From Ensifer aridi (lineage in GTDB: Bacteria > Pseudomonadota > Alphaproteobacteria > Rhizobiales > Rhizobiaceae), in the NCBI RefSeq assembly GCF_002078505.1, contig NZ_LUAV01000007.1, forward strand, positions 62,001 to 126,000: DNA of 64,000 nucleotides, written 5' to 3'. The translations under genes and the position numbers were made by a program. The notes under the pieces were generated by a model. The model saw nothing but the letters and a program-made list of their open reading frames with translations. It was not told the origin of the DNA and did no database searches. Positions 30,792 to 37,070 of this stretch are shown here, in pieces (position 1 is the first letter of the stretch; each line of letters starts with the position of its first letter).

Positions 30792-31979
30792 ATGGCAGAC
30801 AAGACGAGCGCGGACGCAGAGCGGGGCATCAACACCCGCCTGGCGCACAGCGGCAACAATCCCTCCGACTTTCATGGCTTCATCAATCCGCCGGTGGTTC
30901 ACGCCTCCACCGTGCTTTTCCCGAACGCGAGGACGATGGAGACCCGGGCGCAGAAATACACCTATGGCACGCGCGGCACGCCCACGACCGACGCGCTCTG
31001 TGAGGCGATCAATGAGCTTGAGGGCTCGGCCGGCACGATTCTGGTTCCCTCCGGTCTTGCCGCCGTCACCGTGCCTTTCCTCGCTTTTCTGTCCTCGGGT
31101 GATCATGCCCTTATCGTTGATTCGGTCTACTTCCCGACCCGCCATTTCTGCGACACGATGCTCACCCGGCTCGGTATCACGATTGAATATTACGATCCGA
31201 TGATCGGGGCCGGCATCGAAGGCCTGATCAGGCCGAACACCAAGCTGGTGCACACGGAAGCACCGGGGTCCAATACGTTCGAGATGCAGGACATCCGGGC
31301 GGTCGCCGCCGCGGCGCACCGTCACGGCTGCATCGTGACCATGGACAACACCTGGGCGACACCTGTCTATTTCCGGCCGCTCGAGCACGGCGTCGACATT
31401 TCCATCCATGCCGCAACCAAGTATCCCTCCGGACACTCGGACGTGCTGCTCGGAACCGTGTCGGCCAACGCCGCGCATTGGCCCGCGCTGAGTGAAGCGA
31501 TGGTGACGCTCGGCGTCTGCGTCTCGCCTGACGACAGCTACCAGATTCTGCGCGGTCTGCGCACGATGGGTATTCGCCTCGAACGCCATCAGGAGAGCGC
31601 GCTGGAAATCGCGCGCTGGCTTGAAGGCCGCGAGGAAGTGGCGCGCGTGCTGCATCCGGCGCTGCCGAGCTTTCCGGGGCACGAGCTCTGGAAGCGCGAC
31701 TTTGGCGGCGCGAGCGGGATTTTCTCTTTCGTGCTGAAGGCCGACGCCGAGAAGAGCAAGGCTAAGGCCCATGCCTTCCTCGACGCGCTCTCGCTTTTTG
31801 GTCTCGGCTATTCGTGGGGCGGCTTCGAAAGCCTTGCGGTTCACGCCAACCTGTCCGACCGCAAGATCGCCAAAGCTCCGTCCGAGGGGCCGGTCATCCG
31901 GCTGCAGATCGGGCTCGAGGATGTTCCGGACCTCCGCCGTGACATCGAGGCGGGCCTCGCGGCCGCAAACGCGGTCTGA
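30792..31979 (+). CDS. metC: Cystathionine beta-lyase
   Basis: 395 residues, Cys/Met metabolism PLP enzyme of fold type I. PLP lysine Lys210 lies in HAATKYPSGHSDVLLG, the form seen in beta-lyases; the MDNTWATP block carries the cofactor-binding Asp (about 185), and the C-terminal SWGGFESL matches the substrate-binding region. It cleaves cystathionine to homocysteine, pyruvate and ammonia in methionine synthesis. The start has no strong Shine-Dalgarno. It faces aapJ divergently and ends in a convergent hairpin with the FAD monooxygenase. Cystathionine gamma-synthase relatives cannot be fully excluded. Confidence 0.88.
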   Translation: MADKTSADAERGINTRLAHSGNNPSDFHGFINPPVVHASTVLFPNARTMETRAQKYTYGTRGTPTTDALCEAINELEGSAGTILVPSGLAAVTVPFLAFLSSGDHALIVDSVYFPTRHFCDTMLTRLGITIEYYDPMIGAGIEGLIRPNTKLVHTEAPGSNTFEMQDIRAVAAAAHRHGCIVTMDNTWATPVYFRPLEHGVDISIHAATKYPSGHSDVLLGTVSANAAHWPALSEAMVTLGVCVSPDDSYQILRGLRTMGIRLERHQESALEIARWLEGREEVARVLHPALPSFPGHELWKRDFGGASGIFSFVLKADAEKSKAKAHAFLDALSLFGLGYSWGGFESLAVHANLSDRKIAKAPSEGPVIRLQIGLEDVPDLRRDIEAGLAAANAV

Positions 31980-31998
31980 TCCCACGAGCAAGGCTGAG

Positions 31999-32031
31999 AG
32001 AGGGGAGCGAGGCAAGCCTCCTCCGTCCTCT
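31999..32031. terminator. Convergent hairpin between metC and the FAD monooxygenase
   Basis: AGAGG-GGAG-C-GAGGC, loop AA, GCCTC-CTCC-GT-CCTCT pair over 14 positions with small bulges. It lies 20 bases after the metC stop and overlaps the stop of the convergent gene. It lacks a U-tract on either strand. Confidence 0.45.
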
Positions 32032-33202
32032 ACCGATCCTGCGCACCATATCCGTAAAGCCAGTCAAGGTCGGCTGCGAGCGATTCGGGTCCCTTCAGTG
32101 CGAGAACGAGATTGCGGGCAATCCGCACCGGGCCGCCGGCGTGATAGGCGAAGCGGTTGAATGCAGCGCGCTTGCGCACCCGGTCGATCCGCGCCCTGCG
32201 AGCGGCTTCATATCGGGCGAAGGCCGAGGGAACATCCGGACTCCCGGCGAGGCAGCGCGCGAGCTCGCGGGCGTCCTCGATCGCCATCGCCGCGCCCTGG
32301 GCTGCAAACGGCGTCATCGCATGGGCGGCATCGCCGATCAGAATAGTGTCGCGGCCGTTGTGCCACGCGCCGTCGTCGACGGTGCACAGCGGCCAAAAGG
32401 TCGCCGAGGCGGCACCCTTGAGCATCGAGCGCAGGTCGGGGTGCCAGTCCTCGAAGGCGGCCGAAAGTTCGCTTTGCCGGTCTTCGGCACCCCGCCCCGC
32501 CCAAGCCTCCGCGGCCGGCTCGCCGGCGACGATCGCGATCAGGTTGAAAGCGTCGGCCTCTCGGATCGGATAGGCGACCAGATGGGCTTTCGGTCCGAGG
32601 AAAGCCATGACGCGATTACTCGACAGGCACTTGGCCGCGTACGTCAGAGGCAGCATCAACCGCCAGGCAATGTTGCCGGAGAACCGGACGGGGGCGGCAC
32701 CGGGGACGGAGGCGCGCACCTGCGACCAGATGCCGTCCGCGCCGATGATGGCGGCGGGGCGTCGCCCGCTCGCTTCGGTGACCGCTGCTCGCGGGTTCCG
32801 CTCGACGCGGTATCCGAGATGAAGACGGCAGAGCGGTTCGGACTTCACCGCGTGCAGCAGAATCCTTTGCAAGCCGGCGCGATGGAGCACGCCGTAGGGG
32901 GCCGCCCATCGTTTGCGGGCGCTGGTGCCTGCGGGCACGCTTGCGAGCGGCCGCAGCGAGCGGCCGTCGACGAGCGAGATCGCCTCCGGCTCGCTCCAGA
33001 TGCTCTCAAGAGCCGGGAGCAGGCCGAGGTCGATGAGGATACGCGATGCGTTCGGCGACAGCTGCAGTCCGGCGCCGACTTCGGTCAGCGTGCCGGCTTG
33101 CTCGAGAATATCGGTTTGCCAGCCCTGTCTTGCGAGACAAAGCGCCGTCGTCAGGCCGGCGATGCCAGCACCGACGATAGCAACGGGCTCAGCGTTTCCC
33201 AT
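32030..33202 (-). CDS. FAD-dependent monooxygenase (salicylate-hydroxylase-like)
   Basis: 390 residues, class A flavin monooxygenase. FAD motif VAIVGAGIAGLTTAL (residues 7-21), the second FAD motif DTILIGDAAHAMTPFAAQGAAMAIED (about 275-300) and the substrate-side GADGIWSQVRA. The family hydroxylates aromatic rings with NAD(P)H, and some members act on ubiquinone precursors. The true substrate is unknown. The stop falls in a hairpin shared with metC. The zinc-finger gene downstream (27 bases away on the other side) is read in the same direction, so the two may be one unit. Confidence 0.82.
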   Translation of the reverse strand: MGNAEPVAIVGAGIAGLTTALCLARQGWQTDILEQAGTLTEVGAGLQLSPNASRILIDLGLLPALESIWSEPEAISLVDGRSLRPLASVPAGTSARKRWAAPYGVLHRAGLQRILLHAVKSEPLCRLHLGYRVERNPRAAVTEASGRRPAAIIGADGIWSQVRASVPGAAPVRFSGNIAWRLMLPLTYAAKCLSSNRVMAFLGPKAHLVAYPIREADAFNLIAIVAGEPAAEAWAGRGAEDRQSELSAAFEDWHPDLRSMLKGAASATFWPLCTVDDGAWHNGRDTILIGDAAHAMTPFAAQGAAMAIEDARELARCLAGSPDVPSAFARYEAARRARIDRVRKRAAFNRFAYHAGGPVRIARNLVLALKGPESLAADLDWLYGYGAQDR

Positions 33203-33229
33203 CGACGTTGCGCCGTTGCCTGAGAAGGA

Positions 33230-33475
33230 TCAGGCCGCCTTGTTTGCGAAGAGGCATCCCGTTGGGTTCGTCTCTGTCGCCTTGAGCGACGGATTGTAAC
33301 GATAGAGCGTCGAGCAATAGGAACAGACTTTCTCGTTGTCGTCGCCCATGTCGATGAAGATATGAGGATGGTCGAACGGCGCGGATGCGCCCGTGCACAT
33401 GAATTCCTTAACGCCGATCTCGATGACCCGGTGCCCGCCGTCGTTCTGGAAATGAGGGATGCTGTGGCCGGCCAT
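33230..33475 (-). CDS. Small zinc-finger protein (zf-CHCC, NDUFS6-like)
   Basis: 81 residues. Putative zinc ligands are Cys27, His36 (or His38), Cys51 and Cys54 in FMCTGASAPFDHPHIFID and VCSYCSTLYRY, the pattern of the zf-CHCC domain found in the complex I subunit NDUFS6 and in stand-alone bacterial proteins. The exact role of the bacterial form is not established. The longer frame upstream is unconserved; the ATG at 33475 is used. It is read toward the monooxygenase, with 27 bases between. Confidence 0.8.
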   Translation of the reverse strand: MAGHSIPHFQNDGGHRVIEIGVKEFMCTGASAPFDHPHIFIDMGDDNEKVCSYCSTLYRYNPSLKATETNPTGCLFANKAA

Positions 33476-33654
33476 GTCGTACTCCGATGAATGCAAGTCT
33501 CGTGATGTCGATTTGTCGGCACCATAGTGAGCTTTGCCGCAAATGTGTAGCAGCAAACATGCCGCGCCTGTGGTTTTTGGACCGGCGGGGGTTTCCGACC
33601 GAGGCTTTACCACCTAGTTTGCGGCGCAAACAGGATGAAGTACCAGGAAACGAG

Positions 33655-34434
33655 ATGGACCTGAATCCTCCGCCATTTTCCCGTTTTGTGCATGACGGAC
33701 TGGAAATCGCCTTTTTCGACGGGGGTGATCCCTCGGGAGACCCGATCCTCCTGATCCACGGCTTTGCATCGAGCGCCAACGTCAATTGGGTGTTTCCCGG
33801 CTGGCTGAAGACGCTCGGTGACGCCGGTTATCGGGTGATCGCTCTCGACAATCGCGGCCATGGGATGAGCAGCAAGCCTTACGATCCCTCGCTCTACCAC
33901 CCGCAGCAGATGGCCGGCGATGCGGCGGCGCTGCTGGTTCATCTCGGCATCGCCGACGCGCATGTCATGGGCTATTCGATGGGTGCACGCATTTCCGCTT
34001 TCCTGGCCCTGCGACATCCGGACCGCGTCCGCTCGCTCGTGTTCGGCGGCTTGGGAATAGGCATGGTCACCGGGGTGGGGGAGTGGGATCCGATCGCCGA
34101 TGCGCTGGTCGCGCCGTCGCTTGACGACGTGACCCACGCGCGCGGCCGAATGTTCCGCGCCTTTGCCGATCAGACGAAGAGCGACCGGCAGGCACTCGCC
34201 GCATGCATCTCGACCTCGAGGGATCTGCTTTCCCCCGAGGAGATCCGGCGCATCGACGTGCCGGTTCTGATCGGTGTCGGAACCAAGGATGACATTGCCG
34301 GTTCGGCGCAGGAACTTGCCGCCCTGATGCCGCATGCAAGGGCGCTGGACATTCCCGGACGGGACCATATGCTCGCCGTCGGCGACCGCGTGTTCAAGAA
34401 GGCGGTCCTGGAATTTCTGGCTGAGGTGGGGTGA
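33655..34434 (+). CDS. Alpha/beta hydrolase
   Basis: 259 residues. Oxyanion-hole HGFASS (residues 35-40), nucleophile Ser108 in GYSMG, probable Asp in VGTKDD and the catalytic His near the end in GRDHMLAV. The cap region around residues 135-200 is of the haloperoxidase/esterase kind. The substrate is unknown. The start is the ATG at 33655 with AGGA six bases upstream; earlier in-frame ATGs give an unconserved extension. It is monocistronic as far as can be seen, divergent from the zinc-finger gene across 180 bases. Confidence 0.82.
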   Translation: MDLNPPPFSRFVHDGLEIAFFDGGDPSGDPILLIHGFASSANVNWVFPGWLKTLGDAGYRVIALDNRGHGMSSKPYDPSLYHPQQMAGDAAALLVHLGIADAHVMGYSMGARISAFLALRHPDRVRSLVFGGLGIGMVTGVGEWDPIADALVAPSLDDVTHARGRMFRAFADQTKSDRQALAACISTSRDLLSPEEIRRIDVPVLIGVGTKDDIAGSAQELAALMPHARALDIPGRDHMLAVGDRVFKKAVLEFLAEVG

Positions 34435-34480
34435 GCCACCGCATTCTCCCTTCAACCGGAGCCGATTCAAAATCGGGTGC

Positions 34481-34510
34481 TGTAGCGCTCGGTTCGATGC
34501 GAGCGCTACA
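34481..34510. repeat. Perfect 10-bp inverted repeat upstream of cysE
   Basis: TGTAGCGCTC (34481-34490) and GAGCGCTACA (34501-34510) around a 10-base spacer, 46 bases after the alpha/beta hydrolase stop. It could be a weak terminator without a U-run or a copy of a rhizobial intergenic palindrome; the style of sequence favours the second. Confidence 0.5.
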
Positions 34511-34649
34511 GGCCCGCTGCCACTCACGGCTGAAATGCGGCGAGGCCATTTATGTCGGCGGGGAATTGGCCTATATATGGCCGAAACGACGCCGCCGCCG
34601 GCGAGCAAAGACTGACCAAGCCGAGGGATCGGCCAGGAAGGAGAGCGAC

Positions 34650-35477
34650 ATGGTCGCAAAGACCGAACTTCGCCATACCGACGCGCTCAAGGCGATCGAT
34701 CCGATCTGGGACAGCCTGCGCGAAGAGGCCCGTATGGCAGCCGAGCGCGACCCAATGCTGGCCGCCTTCCTCTATTCGACGGTCGTCAATCAGCATTCGC
34801 TCGAGGAAAGCGTCATCTACCGCATCTGCGAGCGGCTGGACCATCCCGATCTTCAGGCAAGCCTTTTGCACCAGACCTTTGCAGAAATGCTCGAGGACTG
34901 GCCTGAATGGGGCGCGATCCTGCGCGTCGATATCCAGGCGGTCTATGATCGCGACCCCGCCTGCACGCGTTTCATCGAGCCGGTGCTTTACTTCAAGGGG
35001 TTCCACGCCATCCAGACGCACCGTCTCGCCCATTGGCTGTGGAACCGCGGGCGGAAGGATTTCGCGCTTTATCTCCAGAGCCGCTCATCGAGCGTCTTCC
35101 AGACGGATATCAACCCGGCGGCCCGCATCGGACGGGGGATCTTCCTCGACCATGCGACGGGTCTCGTCGTCGGCGAGACCGCGGTCATCGGCGACAATGT
35201 CTCGATCCTGCACGGTGTGACGCTCGGCGGCACCGGCAAGGAGGGGAGCGACCGTCATCCGAAGATCGGCAATGGCGTGCTGATCGGTGCCGGCGCGAAG
35301 ATCCTCGGCAATATTCATATCGGCCATTGCTCACGCGTGGCTGCCGGTTCGGTCGTCCTGAAGCCCGTTCCGCCGAAGACGACGGTGGCTGGTGTCCCGG
35401 CGAAAGTCGTCGGCGAAGCGGGTTGCTCCGAGCCTTCGCGTCAAATGGATCAGATCCTCGCCAGTTTCGATATCTGA
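34650..35477 (+). CDS. cysE: Serine O-acetyltransferase
   Basis: 275 residues. An N-terminal SATase helical domain (with IWDSLREEARMAAERDPML) is followed by a left-handed beta helix of hexapeptide repeats (GRGIFLDHATGLVVGETAVIGDNV; IGNGVLIGAGAKILGN), holding the catalytic His and Asp. It makes O-acetylserine, the carbon acceptor for sulfide from CysI. The ATG at 34650 is chosen because AAGGAGAG precedes it; an earlier frame start adds an Arg-rich stretch with no conservation. The family ends in a tail that binds cysteine synthase; FDI at the end fits. Confidence 0.95.
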   Translation: MVAKTELRHTDALKAIDPIWDSLREEARMAAERDPMLAAFLYSTVVNQHSLEESVIYRICERLDHPDLQASLLHQTFAEMLEDWPEWGAILRVDIQAVYDRDPACTRFIEPVLYFKGFHAIQTHRLAHWLWNRGRKDFALYLQSRSSSVFQTDINPAARIGRGIFLDHATGLVVGETAVIGDNVSILHGVTLGGTGKEGSDRHPKIGNGVLIGAGAKILGNIHIGHCSRVAAGSVVLKPVPPKTTVAGVPAKVVGEAGCSEPSRQMDQILASFDI

Positions 35478-35536
35478 CGCTGAGGCCGCCCGGCGCCGCA
35501 TGATTTCCTCGGTCGGGGATCGCTTGGAGGAAAAAT

Positions 35537-35568
35537 TTATGCAGCAATTCAAAACGTTGCGGCCGCCT
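35537..35568 (+). repeat. Dispersed intergenic repeat, copy 1
   Basis: A 32-base stretch starting TTATGCAGCAATTCAAA matches 27 of 32 bases with 50199-50230. It is in the gap between cysE and DUF3126. It looks like a rhizobial intergenic element; I recall similar sequences but cannot search here. Confidence 0.5.
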
Positions 35569-35666
35569 TTGTGCGTCTACACAAGCGTTCGGCGCTGCGA
35601 CGGGTTTACACCTGGCAACGGCCCGTGCAACAAGCGCGGCAAATCAACGGCTACGGAGAAAAAGAT

Positions 35667-35870
35667 TTGAATCCCGAAGAAATCCGCAAGCTTGAGGCCT
35701 ATTTCAAGCGCACCTTCAATCAGTCGATGGTCGTCAAGGCTCGTCCGAAGAAGGACGAATCCGCCGAAGTCTATCTCGGCGACGAATTTCTCGGCGTCCT
35801 CTTCCGCGACGAGGAGGATGGTGAGCTCTCCTACAACTTCTCGATGGCGATCCTCGACGTGGATCTGTGA
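35667..35870 (+). CDS. DUF3126 protein
   Basis: 67 residues from a TTG start, which has GGAGA seven bases upstream; an earlier in-frame ATG would read through the intergenic repeat. The protein is one compact domain (LNPEEIRKLEAYFKRTFN, then AEVYLGDEFLGVLFRDEEDGELSYNFSM). DUF3126 is conserved across Rhizobiales and has no known function. It is a single gene between cysE and a clear terminator. Confidence 0.75.
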   Translation: MNPEEIRKLEAYFKRTFNQSMVVKARPKKDESAEVYLGDEFLGVLFRDEEDGELSYNFSMAILDVDL

Positions 35871-35891
35871 GTTTTGCGACCTCGCCTTGCG

Positions 35892-35930
35892 AAGCCCGGC
35901 ACTGAGCGATCACGCCGGGCTTTTGTTATT
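35892..35930 (+). terminator. Intrinsic terminator after DUF3126
   Basis: AAGCCCGGC (35892-35900), 13-base loop, GCCGGGCTT (35914-35922), followed by TTGTTATT. It starts 22 bases after the stop. Confidence 0.85.
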
Positions 35931-36020
35931 AAAATCATACTTTTTCAGAAATTCTTCAAAAGTCTCCTGATCTTCATCAAGTCGTTGCAAGAATTGTGTT
36001 TTATTGCAATGCACACTGAA

Positions 36021-36049
36021 CTTGACTTTTTGTGCAGCGCACCTAGACT
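36021..36049 (+). promoter_or_regulatory. Phasin promoter with embedded GTGC-N3-GCAC palindrome
   Basis: CTTGAC (perfect -35), 17 bases, TAGACT. Within the spacer lies GTGCAGCGCAC (36032-36042), a palindrome GTGC-AGC-GCAC, and TTGCAATGCA sits just upstream. The polyhydroxybutyrate repressor PhaR binds TGC/GCA-type palindromes at phasin genes in other alphaproteobacteria, so this could be its operator. The PhaR part is inference. Confidence 0.6.
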
Positions 36050-36080
36050 ATCTTCTGCCTAGCCCCACAAGGAGACACCG

Positions 36081-36434
36081 ATGTTTAACTTCGACGATGC
36101 GAATAAGAAGAGCAAAGAAGCCTTGGACGTGGCCGTGAAGAGCTATTCCGCCCTGACCAAGGGCTTTCAAGCCATTGCGACCGAAACGGCGGACTATTCG
36201 AAGAAGACCTTTGAGGACGGCATTGCCCATTTCGAAAAGCTTGCCGGCGCCAAGAGCCTCGAGGCCGCATTCGAGCTTCAGACCAACTATCTGAAGTCGA
36301 GCTATGAAGGTTTCGTCGCCGAAGCAACGAAGATCGGTGAAATGTACGCAGACCTCGCGAAGGACGCCTACAAGCCCTACGAGGCCCCGGTTGCCAAGGC
36401 TACCGCAGCAGTCAAGACGGCCGCTGCCGCCTGA
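36081..36434 (+). CDS. phaP: Phasin (polyhydroxyalkanoate granule protein)
   Basis: 117 residues, alpha-helical, rich in Ala/Lys/Glu, opening MFNFDDANKKSKEALDVAVKSYSALTKGFQ, the Phasin_2 pattern. Phasins coat intracellular polyhydroxybutyrate granules. Rhizobia have more than one copy, so I give only the general symbol. The strong upstream promoter and a downstream terminator suggest a monocistronic, abundantly expressed gene, with likely PHB-state control (see promoter). Confidence 0.88.
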   Translation: MFNFDDANKKSKEALDVAVKSYSALTKGFQAIATETADYSKKTFEDGIAHFEKLAGAKSLEAAFELQTNYLKSSYEGFVAEATKIGEMYADLAKDAYKPYEAPVAKATAAVKTAAAA

Positions 36435-36457
36435 CGATTTCGACCATTACCGTCGTC

Positions 36458-36500
36458 AGAAGGCCGGTCGCGGTTGCCGCGGCTGGCCTTCTTGCTTTCG
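36458..36500 (+). terminator. Terminator after phasin gene
   Basis: AGAAGGCC (36458-36465) pairs with GGCCTTCT (36485-36492) around a 19-base loop that can form extra GC pairs; TGCTTTCG follows. It starts 24 bases after the stop. Confidence 0.65.
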
Positions 36501-36707
36501 CATGCGTGCTTTCCAGAAGCTCGTGAGAGCGACGCGCGAAGGTTGCCGCGGCCGGCGAAGAAATTTGATCAATCTTGTGTTTCGTCGTGCGAATATGATT
36601 GCAGTGCGTTGGTTCGGTCTTAAAATCCCAGAACGAACCATTAGATAAGGGCAAGCACGTCGCGGCCGAATTCGCATGCTCCGCGGCTGTCAAGGGAATG
36701 AACAAGA

Positions 36708-37061
36708 ATGATCGCCATGCCGGTCCGGATGCAGCAGGGAAGCGAAGGAGACGGAGGCGGCCCCAGTCGTGGCACGTCCGTCATTACGCGCACCAAGCCG
36801 AAGACCAAGAAGCCGAGTTTGTATCGCGTCCTGCTTTTGAATGACGATTACACGCCGATGGAGTTCGTCGTTCATATCCTGGAGCGCTTCTTTCAGAAGA
36901 ACCGGGAAGAGGCGACCCGCATAATGCTCCATGTCCACAACCACGGCGTTGGAGAATGCGGCGTCTTCACCTACGAAGTCGCCGAAACCAAAGTGACGCA
37001 GGTGATGGATTTCGCCAGGCAGCATCAACATCCGTTGCAATGCGTCATGGAAAAGAAATGA
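36708..37061 (+). CDS. clpS: ClpS adaptor of the Clp protease
   Basis: 117 residues. After an N-terminal extension of about 25 residues comes the ClpS fold [20 protein letters not shown] with the NDDYTPM binding site for N-degrons, and [21 protein letters not shown]. It delivers N-end-rule substrates to ClpA, whose gene is 9 bases downstream. The 273-base gap before it holds the phasin terminator and a 7-bp inverted repeat (TGGTTCG ... CGAACCA, 36610-36640). Confidence 0.95.
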   Translation: MIAMPVRMQQGSEGDGGGPSRGTSVITRTKPKTKKPSLYRVLLLNDDYTPMEFVVHILERFFQKNREEATRIMLHVHNHGVGECGVFTYEVAETKVTQVMDFARQHQHPLQCVMEKK

Positions 37062-37070
37062 GGAACTAAC

